From positions 1-36,518 of the forward strand of contig JAHFGN010000008.1 of the NCBI GenBank assembly GCA_023247415.1: DNA of 36,518 bases. The letters are read 5' to 3'. This DNA is from Candidatus Omnitrophota bacterium. Lineage in GTDB: Bacteria; Omnitrophota; Gorgyraeia; 2-01-FULL-45-10; JAHFGN01. The notes beneath the pieces were generated by a model. That model had not been told where the DNA came from. It did no database searches and saw nothing but the letters and a program-made list of their open reading frames with translations. A program made the position numbers and the translations under genes. Of this stretch, positions 1 through 7,240 are shown in pieces. Positions within the stretch are counted from its first letter, which is position 1, and each line of letters starts with the position of its first letter.

Positions 1-45
1 ATGCTCCTTCCGATATTTGACATGGTTAAGATGATGAGGCATTAA
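1..45 (+). CDS. C-terminal end of a GspF/PilC-type inner-membrane platform protein (partial)
   Basis: Only the last 14 codons are in the window, ending at TAA 43-45. The tail reads MLLPIFDMVKMMRH. The pattern of a hydrophobic run followed by L-P-I-F and a short polar end is the characteristic C-terminus of the GspF/PilC family, the polytopic membrane platform of type II secretion systems and type IV pili. The downstream genes are the pseudopilins and assembly proteins expected after gspF, which supports the call. With so few residues the assignment rests on the LPIF tail plus context. Confidence 0.6.
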   Translation: MLLPIFDMVKMMRH

Positions 46-47
46 AA

Positions 48-78
48 TAGTTCATAGTTAATAGTTCATAGTTTATAG
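48..78. repeat. Short quasi-tandem array (AGTTCATAGTTAAT type)
   Basis: About two and a half units of TAGTTCATAGTTA/TAGTTCATAGTTT occur just after the upstream stop codon. The array is A+T-rich and non-coding. Similar 30-40 nt arrays with other units lie inside coding sequence at 23101-23137 and 35317-35349. Confidence 0.6.
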
Positions 79-89
79 AAAAAAAGTAG

Positions 90-119
90 CCGTAGGGCAG
101 ACTTAAGTCTGCCCTACGG
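90..119. repeat. Perfect 30-bp palindrome, copy 1
   Basis: The half-site CCGTAGGGCAGACTT is followed directly by its exact reverse complement. Identical 30-bp copies lie at 31988-32017 and 36013-36042. Here it is followed by a G-rich arm (120-149, CATGGGGAGAGGGTAGGGTG...) also found beside copy 3 and, inverted, beside copy 2. It fills the spacer between the gspF tail and the first pseudopilin. In RNA it would form a 15-bp hairpin with almost no loop. Confidence 0.95.
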
Positions 120-166
120 TCATGGGGAGAGGGTAGGGTGAGGGGGAAAGATAGAAAAAAAGAAAA

Positions 167-174
167 GGGGGGGG
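167..174 (+). promoter_or_regulatory. G8 tract in the ribosome-binding region of the first pseudopilin
   Basis: A run of eight G follows GAAAA and ends four bases before ATG 179. It is the only Shine-Dalgarno-like sequence for this gene. Homopolymers of this length can slip during replication, so the spacing of the ribosome-binding site could vary. No in-window evidence shows that it does. Confidence 0.5.
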
Positions 175-178
175 ATGC

Positions 179-607
179 ATGTTTAGAAAAGGTTTTACGC
201 TGATCGAGCTTTTGATAGTAATCGCGGTTATTGCGATCCTCATCGGCATAGCCCTGCCGCGATTTAAGGGGATGAGGGACGAGGGGAACTACGCGAAGGC
301 GCTCGGGGAGCTTAAGTCGGTGCAGACCGCGACAGAGTCGTATTTCATCCATAACGGTTCGTATCCAACCACAGGCACCAGCTGGCAGACGGCCCTGACC
401 GGCGCGACGCCAAAACTCATCGGGACGGCGTTGAATGACCCATTCGCCGCCTCGGGGACCCAATATGTGTTGGCGAAGTCTCCTAACGGGAACTACTATG
501 TAATCTACTCTGTGGGCATGGGAGGAAGCGGATCCGCTTCAATCGATAACACCGGCGCGATCACAGCCACCAGCAGTCCCGTATATGTGAGCAATGCGGC
601 TGAATAG
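179..607 (+). CDS. Type IV pilin-like major pseudopilin (GspG-like)
   Basis: This 142-residue prepilin has a short class III leader, MFRKG, processed before the Phe of FTLIELLIVIAVIAIL. It has the conserved Glu5 and one N-terminal hydrophobic helix ending near LPRF. The body has the family pattern of an alpha spine (KALGELKSVQTATESYF) followed by NGSYPTT and a small C-terminal domain, at usual GspG length. The mature protein would be extracted from the inner membrane to form the secretion pseudopilus. It is the first gene after the gspF tail and overlaps the next pseudopilin by 14 nt, so they are translated together. ATG 179 is chosen because it gives the short prepilin leader and sits just after the G-rich ribosome-binding tract. 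GspG versus PilA-like pilin cannot be settled from sequence alone. Confidence 0.88.
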   Translation: MFRKGFTLIELLIVIAVIAILIGIALPRFKGMRDEGNYAKALGELKSVQTATESYFIHNGSYPTTGTSWQTALTGATPKLIGTALNDPFAASGTQYVLAKSPNGNYYVIYSVGMGGSGSASIDNTGAITATSSPVYVSNAAE

Positions 608-959
608 AAGAGGCATCTCGCTTTTAGAGGTGATGCTGGCGATAATCCTCGTCGCCTCCTCTTTCAGCGTGCTGATCGCGCTCTTCGCGAAAGGGACGCG
701 CGCAGGAGGGGTGGATGTGGAGGCCACCTCTATTTCAGCGAATCTGGCCCAGGAGAAGATGGAGAGCCTAAAAAATACATCGTTCTCATCCATCGCCAAT
801 GAGACAAGGGCCGTTGTGAGCGGCTTTTCGTCTTATGAGAGGGAAGTCGTAGTATCCACTGTCGCGACAAATCTAAAACAGGCAACGGTCAACGTATATA
901 AAACTGTTCAAGGCGGCGATGTCACAACGACGCTGGTTACGTATATTTCTAACACATGA
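594..959 (+). CDS. Minor pseudopilin (GspI-like)
   Basis: This 121-residue protein starts MRLNRRG then ISLLEVMLAIILVASSF: a class III prepilin leader, cleavage after Gly, Glu at mature position 5 and a hydrophobic helix. The LLEVMLA wording is typical of GspI/PilV-type minor pseudopilins. The segment ISANLAQEKMESLK matches the usual GspI region where A-x-x-x-A-Q-x-K-x-E follows the first helix. It overlaps the upstream gene by 14 nt in another frame and ends two bases before a hairpin repeat. It probably forms part of the pseudopilus tip complex with the J- and K-like proteins. Confidence 0.78.
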   Translation: MRLNRRGISLLEVMLAIILVASSFSVLIALFAKGTRAGGVDVEATSISANLAQEKMESLKNTSFSSIANETRAVVSGFSSYEREVVVSTVATNLKQATVNVYKTVQGGDVTTTLVTYISNT

Positions 960-960
960 A

Positions 961-1009
961 CGGGACACTCTGCGTCCCGGCCAAATACTATTCATGGCAG
1001 AGTGTCCCG
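961..1009. repeat. CGGGACA...TGTCCCG hairpin element, copy 1 (49 bp)
   Basis: The left arm CGGGACACTCTGC (961-973) and right arm GCAGAGTGTCCCG (997-1009) are perfect 13-bp inverted repeats. The element sits in the spacer between two pseudopilin genes, 12 bases before ATG 1021. Related elements lie at 1526-1575, 11536-11583 and 34509-34557. Confidence 0.9.
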
Positions 1010-1020
1010 ATGCTTGCAAC

Positions 1021-1518
1021 ATGAAAGCATTCAGCCTAATAGAGCTTATAATTTCAATCGCCCTTATATCAATCCTTTTGAGTTTCCTTACATTCTCATA
1101 TCTGGTCGCGATGCGGGGCTGGGACGCTGAGATGAAGCGGCACAGCCCCAGGTTTGAGGCTACAAAGGCCCTCGAGAGGGTAGGCAATGAGGTCCGCTCG
1201 ATGAACTCTGTCAGTTCAGCCCTGCAAAACAGCGTCACGTTCGCCGAAGACGTGAATAGCGACGGAGCGGATGAGACGATTATCTATTCATGGTCCGGTG
1301 TCTCGGGCGAGGATTTAAACAGACAGGAGGGTTCTGTCACGACGACGCTGGCCAATAATGTAACCAGCTTTACGCTCCAATATTACGATTCGAGCGACAA
1401 CGTCTTGAACTTTCCCGTGACGGCGTCGCAGGTAAGGGTGATACAGTTTAATCTGACGGCCGCAAAAAGCGGCGAGTCATTCGCGCTGCGGACCGAGTTC
1501 AGGCCGCGGGGACTTTAA
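1021..1518 (+). CDS. Minor pseudopilin (GspJ-like)
   Basis: From ATG 1021 the 165-residue protein begins MKAFSLIELIISIALISILL, a very short prepilin leader with cleavage expected before Phe and Glu at position 5. The helix is followed by RGWDAEMKRHSPRFEATKALERVGNEVRS, the usual amphipathic extension of GspJ/PilW-type proteins. The frame stays open upstream to 919, but that part is the shadow of the preceding gene and of the hairpin repeat. A start at 994 would add nine residues encoded by the repeat arm. ATG 1021 lacks a clear Shine-Dalgarno site, so the start is chosen on prepilin logic. It probably belongs to the I-J-K tip complex. Confidence 0.75.
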   Translation: MKAFSLIELIISIALISILLSFLTFSYLVAMRGWDAEMKRHSPRFEATKALERVGNEVRSMNSVSSALQNSVTFAEDVNSDGADETIIYSWSGVSGEDLNRQEGSVTTTLANNVTSFTLQYYDSSDNVLNFPVTASQVRVIQFNLTAAKSGESFALRTEFRPRGL

Positions 1519-1525
1519 ACATGAA

Positions 1526-1575
1526 CGGGACATTTTAAAGTCCCGACAAGACGCTAGTCATAGGAAAGTGTCCCG
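1526..1575. repeat. CGGGACA...TGTCCCG hairpin element, copy 2 (50 bp)
   Basis: The outer arms are CGGGACA at 1526 and TGTCCCG ending at 1575. The next base begins the ATG of the GspK-like gene. TTTAAAGTCCC inside the left half also pairs perfectly with GGGACTTTAAA at the 3' end of the preceding gene (from 1509), so two alternative hairpins are possible. AGGA at 1562-1565 inside the element is the only Shine-Dalgarno-like sequence for the downstream gene. Confidence 0.85.
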
Positions 1576-3060
1576 ATGCGGGCTCATAATAAAAAAGGTT
1601 TTATCCTGCTCCTCACATTTATGCTCATCGCCACGTTGACTTTAACGGTTGTCGCGTTTCTCCTGCTGGTGACGAAGAGGACTTTAAACGTCGGCTATCA
1701 ACTCGACGATATGAAGATGCTCTACATTGCCGAGGCCGGCGTGGAGCGCGCCGTGCGCGCGATAAGGGACGATGTGACATCAACTACCCAGACAGGGACA
1801 GCGGATATGAGAGGTTCAGGCACTAGCGGCTCAGTCAGTATTAGTAACCCAGACCAAATGAGATATATTGATGGCAGCACAGCGACGATCAATAATAATT
1901 CAGACGACGCGCGCTTGAGCTCGTTCGACTTAAATTATCCCAATACGCGCATAACCTCCGTTCTTCTGGGTGTCAGGGCCAGCAGGGCGAGCGGCGGAAC
2001 AGGCGCGACCATACAGGTATCCTATACTACAAACGGCAGCTTTCCTCAGGCAGGCAATACCGCGCTCACGCAGGCGTTGACGACGACGTTAACGACTTAT
2101 ACCGCGAGCATAACATCTGACCGGACATGGACCTGGCCGACCATAAACAGTTCTAATTTCATCATGCGCGCCGTGCGCACGGCAGGAAACAGAGACATTA
2201 ATATAGACGCCATGTTTTTGAGGGTGACTTACGAGATCGACACAAATACCGAGGCCTGGTATACAGGCTCTTATGTTACCCTGCCGATAAATTTGAACGG
2301 CGGGACAGTGGATTCGATTACCATAGCCGATGAGGCGGGCAAGGTTCATCTGAATACAGCGTCTCAAAGTCTCCTGCGGTATCTCATGGTGCGTTTAGGG
2401 ACAGCGGATGCTACAGCGAATACGGTCGCGACGAATATCGTGACCTACCGCTCAACTAACAATTTCGATTCTGTTGAGGAGGTCCAGCTTGTCACGGGGA
2501 TGACGAGTGATATATACAACGCGATAAAAGATTACGTAACGGTCTATTCCTATATAAACTCAAGCGCCGCCAGGCCGACAGGAAACCGCGCGCCAATAAA
2601 CATCAATACCGCGCCAGTTCAGGTATTGGGCGCGGTATTCGACGCATTATCATTGGGCTCCGGCGACGCGACAAGCCTCGCCAATGACATCGTGACGCAA
2701 AGGGCAATAGCGCCATTTACCTGTTTTTATTCTTCAGACTCAAGCGTCACCACGGATTTTTATGATTTTGCCCGGGGCCGCTCATACCTTTCCACCGCCG
2801 GCGACCCGGATGAACAAGACATGGTGCTGGATAACGCTGACGCGTCTTCGCTTGTCCCTGTCTCCGGATCAACCGGATTCAACGCCGTTACGACGGAATT
2901 TTGCTATGACACGAGCGCGTTTAAGGTAACGTCAGTGGCAAGCCTGAAATCGCGAGCCTTTAGGATACAGGAGATGATAGCCGATACAGGTTCGAGGCAA
3001 TTCACAACATTTGCCGGCGACACGACATCAGTAGGCTGGCGCAAAGAGAACTTCCAATGA
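1576..3060 (+). CDS. GspK-like minor pseudopilin
   Basis: This 494-residue protein has the leader MRAHNKKG followed by FILLLTFMLIATLTLTVVAF. It lacks the Glu5 seen in other pseudopilins, as is typical of GspK, which caps the pseudopilus. YIAEAGVERAVRAI (about residues 51-64) is a hallmark of GspK/PilX-like proteins. The segments KVHLNTASQSLLRYL and PININTAPVQVLGAVF match the two helix-hairpin-helix-like 'NINTA' modules of GspK. It is longer than the usual GspK (about 300 residues); the extra length is a Ser/Thr-rich beta-type segment (about residues 75-215). ATG directly abuts a hairpin repeat, and the 3' end overlaps the next gene by 4 nt (ATGA). Confidence 0.82.
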   Translation: MRAHNKKGFILLLTFMLIATLTLTVVAFLLLVTKRTLNVGYQLDDMKMLYIAEAGVERAVRAIRDDVTSTTQTGTADMRGSGTSGSVSISNPDQMRYIDGSTATINNNSDDARLSSFDLNYPNTRITSVLLGVRASRASGGTGATIQVSYTTNGSFPQAGNTALTQALTTTLTTYTASITSDRTWTWPTINSSNFIMRAVRTAGNRDINIDAMFLRVTYEIDTNTEAWYTGSYVTLPINLNGGTVDSITIADEAGKVHLNTASQSLLRYLMVRLGTADATANTVATNIVTYRSTNNFDSVEEVQLVTGMTSDIYNAIKDYVTVYSYINSSAARPTGNRAPININTAPVQVLGAVFDALSLGSGDATSLANDIVTQRAIAPFTCFYSSDSSVTTDFYDFARGRSYLSTAGDPDEQDMVLDNADASSLVPVSGSTGFNAVTTEFCYDTSAFKVTSVASLKSRAFRIQEMIADTGSRQFTTFAGDTTSVGWRKENFQ

Positions 3061-4562
3061 AGAGAACTGTCATAGGAGTTGACATAGGCTCCAGCGCCGT
3101 TAAGATCGCGCAGACTCATCCTCAAGAAAATGGATCCAAACTGGTGAATCTTACCTCTGATATCACAAAGGCGACAGGCCATAAGAACTCCGCAGTAGTT
3201 ATTGTGGTAAATTCTCCCAAAACCACAGCGAAAAGGGTCGTCCTTCCCGCGATGCCAAGGGGGGAGCTAAAGGATGCGATCGAGTTAGACGCAAAGACCT
3301 ATTTCCCATTTTCTATAGAAGACGCGGCGATAGATTTTGAGATTACCGGAGACGTAATTGAAAAAGGCATCAAAAAGTCGGAAGTCCTTGTGAGCGTATG
3401 CCCCAATTCCGCCATAAATGAGGCGCTCGCGTTTTGCGATAAGCATGGCCTGAAACCGGCCCAGATTATCGCCAATTCCGCGGCGTTAAAGAATCTTCTT
3501 AGGTCTATGAAGACCGAGAATTCCGGGTCGACAGCGTTTCTTGACATAGGCGCCCAATTTTCAGAACTTGTGATATTCAACGGAAAGTCGATATGGCTGG
3601 TCCGAAAGCTGCCTGTTTCAGGCAAGAGCTTCACCGAAGGCATGGGGGGCGTCCTTGTATCCGATCTTGGCAGGGTTGAACTTACGGTCGATGAGGCGGA
3701 ACGGATTAAAAGGGACATAGGCCTGCCTCAAGACGGCGCCAGTAAAGACCTCATCGAAAATAAGATTTCACATAGTCAGCTTTTTTCCATGTTGAGGCCT
3801 GTCGCGGAGAGGCTCGCCAATGAGATCGAGAGATCTTTCGATTATTACAGGGAAGATACCGGAGGCCTTAAAGTGGAAAGGCTCACCCTTTTTGGCGGCG
3901 GCGGCCTTCTGAAAGGGTTAGATAAATTCCTGCGCGAGTCTCTTGACGTCGATGTCGAAATAGGAGATCCGCGAAAGGCCGCGGGAGGGGGCGCCTCAGG
4001 CGGCGCGAATATAGAGCCGGCGGCTTTTGCCGGCGCGATAGGGGCGGCGCTGACAGATTTTAAGGGGACTAATCTGCTGCCTGTAGGATATAAGGACGCG
4101 GAGCGGCAGGCTGTCAAAAAAGGAGTTTTTAAGGCCGTCTCCGCCTCTATTGCCGCGATAATGGTCCTTACCTTCATGGGCCTTCGCGTCCAGTTGGCGA
4201 CTCTCGAGAATAAGATATATGGCTCAAGGCTGCAGCTTGCCAGTCTTCAGCCGGAGCTTGCGAGAGTATCCAAGAACACCGCAACGAGCGCGATATTGGC
4301 CGATGAGCCGTATTGGGGAGACGCATTCAAGGAACTGAGTGCCTTATGCGCGGATAATATCTGTATCAACGAATTCCAGATGGAACATCAGGCCGTTACT
4401 CTGAAGGGCGAGATTATGCCCAAAGAAGGCGGCGCCGAGAACGAGTTAGCCGATTTTGTAAAATCCTTAGAAAGCGGAATCTTTAAAGAGGCAAGGCTTC
4501 TCTCGACGAAAAAAATATCGCCGCGCTCGAGCGAATTCGAGATTAAGTGCAGGGTGGAGTAG
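3057..4562 (+). CDS. PilM-PilN fusion (GspL-like assembly ATPase-fold protein)
   Basis: This 501-residue protein has two parts. Residues 1 to about 345 are a PilM/FtsA-type actin-fold domain, with phosphate-1 loop GVDIGSSAVKIAQ, phosphate-2 loop AFLDIGAQFSELVIFNG and the adenosine-binding region LFGGGGLLKGL. Residues from about 355 read GTNLLPVGYKDAERQ, then a membrane helix (about 361-381) and a periplasmic coiled segment, which is the PilN pattern. Separate PilM and PilN are usual for type IV pili; one chain with both is the GspL arrangement of type II secretion. It would link the cytoplasmic ATPase to the periplasmic PilO/PilP-like proteins encoded next. It overlaps the upstream gene by ATGA, so translation is probably coupled. 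Confidence 0.85.
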   Translation: MKRTVIGVDIGSSAVKIAQTHPQENGSKLVNLTSDITKATGHKNSAVVIVVNSPKTTAKRVVLPAMPRGELKDAIELDAKTYFPFSIEDAAIDFEITGDVIEKGIKKSEVLVSVCPNSAINEALAFCDKHGLKPAQIIANSAALKNLLRSMKTENSGSTAFLDIGAQFSELVIFNGKSIWLVRKLPVSGKSFTEGMGGVLVSDLGRVELTVDEAERIKRDIGLPQDGASKDLIENKISHSQLFSMLRPVAERLANEIERSFDYYREDTGGLKVERLTLFGGGGLLKGLDKFLRESLDVDVEIGDPRKAAGGGASGGANIEPAAFAGAIGAALTDFKGTNLLPVGYKDAERQAVKKGVFKAVSASIAAIMVLTFMGLRVQLATLENKIYGSRLQLASLQPELARVSKNTATSAILADEPYWGDAFKELSALCADNICINEFQMEHQAVTLKGEIMPKEGGAENELADFVKSLESGIFKEARLLSTKKISPRSSEFEIKCRVE

Positions 4563-4568
4563 TGTAAG

Positions 4569-5087
4569 ATGATGCTTAATTTAAGATCAAAGAGCCCTAT
4601 CTTTACGTATATCGCCTCCGGGGCTGTCGCCGCGGCGCTTATAATATTTATATACGCGCCGCTGGCCCGGCGCGCCGCTTTGGCAAGACAAGAGTATGCG
4701 CACCTCTCTGAAGAGTTCGCCGGCGCGAAGCTGGCTGTAGAGAGCCTCCGCAATTTAAGAGAGGATTGCCAGCTTATCAAGGACTCAGGAGTCCCCTCGA
4801 TTATAAACGCCATATCGAAAAAAGGCAAAGAGCTGGATATAGACCTGAAATCGATGGATCAGATGGGGACCCGCGTTGTCGCGGATAAATACAGAGCCCT
4901 GTCGATCAAGATGGATATGGAGGCAAGATACGACGCGATCGGAAAATTCATAACAGAACTCGATGCCTTAAGCGGATGCGCGATAACAATCGATAGTTTT
5001 AAGGTCCAAAAGCGCGAAAGCCCCAAAATGGCTGTAAAAGCGACTATTGTAATCTCGGTGTACCTGGAGCCTGTTGAGAATACCTGA
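4569..5087 (+). CDS. PilO/GspM-like inner-membrane assembly protein
   Basis: This 172-residue protein has one N-terminal membrane helix (about residues 10-31, PIFTYIASGAVAAALIIFIY), a periplasmic coiled coil (ARQEYAHLSEEFAGAKLAVESL) and a small alpha/beta domain with KYRALSIKMDMEARYDAIGKF. A similar Y-D-x-I-x-x-F-I-x-x-L segment is typical of PilO, where it forms the ferredoxin-like fold that pairs with PilN. It lies six bases after the PilM-PilN gene and overlaps the next gene by one base (TGATG). Sequence in this family is weakly conserved, so the call leans on topology and gene order. Confidence 0.75.
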   Translation: MMLNLRSKSPIFTYIASGAVAAALIIFIYAPLARRAALARQEYAHLSEEFAGAKLAVESLRNLREDCQLIKDSGVPSIINAISKKGKELDIDLKSMDQMGTRVVADKYRALSIKMDMEARYDAIGKFITELDALSGCAITIDSFKVQKRESPKMAVKATIVISVYLEPVENT

Positions 5088-5548
5088 TGAGAAAGTTTAA
5101 TATTAAAATTGTCATTTCGATCATCCTCTGGGGCATGGCGGCCTTTTTGATATTTAAAGGCCTCTTCGCGCCCTCGCGCCTGAAGGCAGCCGCGATTTCG
5201 CAAAAGGCAGGGGTGCGCGCGGACAGTTCTAAAATGGCGGCGTGCCGCGGCAAGCTTTACATCTATCCCAGAAAGGGCGCGCGCACCAGCGTAAATATCT
5301 GGGGCAAAAGCCCGTTCCTCCCTCTTAAGACAGAGGCCGCCAGGGTTATGACGGAATCAGGTGGCATAGAATTGGAGGGCATCATGTGGGACGAGAAGAC
5401 GCCGTGCGCGATTATCAACGGCCGCGTCGTAAAGGCAAAAGACAGGATAGGCGATAATGAGGTTGTGGAGATTAAGAAAGACCGCGTCATCCTGAACGAC
5501 GGGAAGAACCTCATCGAAATAAATATCGCTACGCTGAAAAAAGAATGA
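5087..5548 (+). CDS. PilP/GspC-like periplasmic assembly protein
   Basis: This 153-residue protein has one N-terminal membrane helix (about residues 8-25) followed by a flexible basic stretch. Its C-terminal region, ELEGIMWDEKTPCAIINGRV then VKAKDRIGDNEVVEIKKDRV, is the all-beta homology-region fold of PilP/GspC: 'L-x-G-I-x-W/D ... A-I-I-x-x-x ... G-x-x-I-x-x-x-x-V-x-x-I'. These proteins connect the inner-membrane platform to the outer-membrane secretin. A secretin gene is not seen here. It is the last gene of the secretion cluster and overlaps trxB by ATGA, an unusual coupling of secretion and redox genes. Confidence 0.75.
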   Translation: MRKFNIKIVISIILWGMAAFLIFKGLFAPSRLKAAAISQKAGVRADSSKMAACRGKLYIYPRKGARTSVNIWGKSPFLPLKTEAARVMTESGGIELEGIMWDEKTPCAIINGRVVKAKDRIGDNEVVEIKKDRVILNDGKNLIEINIATLKKE

Positions 5549-6474
5549 CAGACAGGGGCTTTGACGCGATAATCATAGGCGGCGGGCCGGCTGGCTTGAC
5601 AGCCGGCATCTACGCCTCAAGGGCCGGGATGAGGGCCCTCCTCATCGAGAAGGGATTATGCGGCGGCCAGGCGCTGATAACGGATCTGGTTGAGAATTTT
5701 CCGGGGTTTCCCGACGGGGTATCAGGGCCGGACCTGGCGGACTATTTTTTGAGACAGGCGAAGAAGACAGGGTTGGAGATTAGAGAGGCGGAGGCGAAAA
5801 AATTAATTGTTGAAAAAGATGTCTTTAAAGTTATAATAGACAGCCAAAAAGAATTAAAGACGCGCTCTTTTATAATAGCTACGGGGGCGAGCTGGAACTC
5901 CCTGGGCGTTCCGGGTGAAGCGGAATTCAGGGGGAAAGGCGTATCATATTGCGCGACATGCGACGGGCCGCTATTTAAGGGAAAAAAGGTAGTGGTGGCA
6001 GGCGGCGGCGACACGGCTGTAGGGGAGGCGGTATTCCTGACTAAATTCGCGAAGAAGGTAACAATAGTCCACCGCCGCGATAAGCTAAGGGCCGTAAAGA
6101 TTTTGCAGGAAAGGGCGCTCGCGAACAAAAAAATAGAAATCGCGTGGAATTCCGTTATAACCGATATAAGGGGCGCATCAAAGGTTGAGGCAGTGGCCCT
6201 TAAGAATACGAAGAACGCCAAAGAGTCAAGTCTTGCGTGCGACGGCGTATTCGTCCTGGTCGGCATAAGGCCAAATTCAGAGATTGTAAAAGGCATAGCC
6301 GCTTTGGATGAGAAGGGCTATATAATCGTCGACGACGACATGAAGGCGTCCGTTGAAGGGATTTTTGCCTGCGGCGACGTCCGAAAAAAGGCCTTGCGGC
6401 AGATCGTAACAGCCTGCGGCGACGGCGCGACCGCCGCATCTTCCGCGCAGCATTACTTAGAGACTCATCAATAA
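5545..6474 (+). CDS. trxB: Thioredoxin-disulfide reductase
   Basis: This flavoprotein reduces thioredoxin with NADPH in the cytoplasm. The 309-residue length is normal. The FAD motif IIGGGPAGLTAGIYASRAG lies near the N-terminus. The redox-active pair is in YCATCDGP (Cys136 and Cys139), the classic CATC of low-molecular-weight thioredoxin reductases. An NAD(P)-binding site follows at VVVAGGGDTAVGEA, with HRRDKLRA after it favouring NADPH through two Arg residues. The second FAD motif is GIFACGDV near the C-terminus. It starts inside the stop codon of the PilP-like gene, so it is probably cotranscribed with the secretion operon. Confidence 0.97.
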   Translation: MTDRGFDAIIIGGGPAGLTAGIYASRAGMRALLIEKGLCGGQALITDLVENFPGFPDGVSGPDLADYFLRQAKKTGLEIREAEAKKLIVEKDVFKVIIDSQKELKTRSFIIATGASWNSLGVPGEAEFRGKGVSYCATCDGPLFKGKKVVVAGGGDTAVGEAVFLTKFAKKVTIVHRRDKLRAVKILQERALANKKIEIAWNSVITDIRGASKVEAVALKNTKNAKESSLACDGVFVLVGIRPNSEIVKGIAALDEKGYIIVDDDMKASVEGIFACGDVRKKALRQIVTACGDGATAASSAQHYLETHQ

Positions 6475-6514
6475 GTATTATACGCATTGGTCGCAGCGTA
6501 GCTTTTTCGACTGT

Positions 6515-6589
6515 GCCGAGGTAGCTCAGTGGTAGAGCGCTGCCCTGAAAAGGCAGGCGTGAGAAGTTCGATTCTTCTCCTCGGCACCA
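6515..6589 (+). tRNA. tRNA-Phe (GAA)
   Basis: The cloverleaf is complete: acceptor GCCGAGG/CCTCGGC, D arm GCTC-AGTGGTA-GAGC, anticodon stem CTGCC/GGCAG with loop CTGAAAA (anticodon GAA), variable GCGTG, and T arm AGAAG-TTCGATT-CTTCT. Discriminator A and CCA are encoded. Length is 75 nt including CCA. The next gene starts 12 nt after the final A. Confidence 0.97.
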
Positions 6590-6600
6590 TCTTATTTAAA

Positions 6601-7230
6601 ATGGCGAAGAATATATTAGAGTTGCTTAAACGACAATACCCGGCCGCAACGACTGCCCTCCAGTTCCGAGACCCCCTCGAGATCCTCGTAGCGACTATAC
6701 TTTCGGCGCAGTGCACGGATAAAAGGGTAAATATTGTTACACAGCCGCTCTTTAAGAAATACAGGACCGCGAAGGATTACGCAGGCGCTAACCTAAAAGA
6801 GCTTGAACTGCAGATCCGCTCGACCGGCTTCTACCGCAATAAGGCCAGAAATATTATCGGGGCGGCGAAGATGATCGTAAGTGAATTTGGCGGCAGGGTG
6901 CCTGACTCGATGGCAGAGCTCGTGCGCCTTCCAGGCGTGGCCAGGAAGACCGCGAATATCGTCCTCTCGCACGGATTCAATAAGACCGAGGGGATCGCGG
7001 TAGATACGCACGCGCGCAGGGTGAGCGGACGATTAGGCCTTACAAAGAACGATGACCCTGTGAAGATTGAGCAGGACCTGATGAAGACCTTTGATAGGAA
7101 GGATTGGGTTCACCTCAGCGATCTACTGATAGCGCACGGCAGGGCTGTGTGTATCGCGAGAAAGCCAAAGTGCCTCGAATGTATCCTGCGGAAGCTCTGC
7201 CCGTCAAAAAAGATCTTCTATCCAGCATAA
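6601..7230 (+). CDS. nth: Endonuclease III (DNA glycosylase/AP lyase)
   Basis: This base-excision repair enzyme removes oxidised pyrimidines and nicks at abasic sites. The 209-residue length is typical. The helix-hairpin-helix LPGVARKTANIV carries the catalytic Lys (about residue 116) and VDTHARRVSGRLGL the catalytic Asp (about residue 135). Four Cys in C-x6-C-x2-C-x5-C (VCIARKPKCLECILRKLC) bind the [4Fe-4S] cluster at the C-terminus. ATG 6601 is chosen because the open frame upstream runs back through the tRNA-Phe gene, which cannot be coding. The start is only 11 bases after the tRNA and has no Shine-Dalgarno sequence. Confidence 0.96.
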   Translation: MAKNILELLKRQYPAATTALQFRDPLEILVATILSAQCTDKRVNIVTQPLFKKYRTAKDYAGANLKELELQIRSTGFYRNKARNIIGAAKMIVSEFGGRVPDSMAELVRLPGVARKTANIVLSHGFNKTEGIAVDTHARRVSGRLGLTKNDDPVKIEQDLMKTFDRKDWVHLSDLLIAHGRAVCIARKPKCLECILRKLCPSKKIFYPA

Positions 7231-7240
7231 AAGAAATTAT

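Noticed and set aside
919-1020. N-terminal extension of the GspJ-like gene
   Set aside because: It overlaps the preceding pseudopilin and the hairpin repeat, and would bury the prepilin leader.
6529-6600. N-terminal extension of endonuclease III
   Set aside because: The segment is tRNA-Phe sequence.
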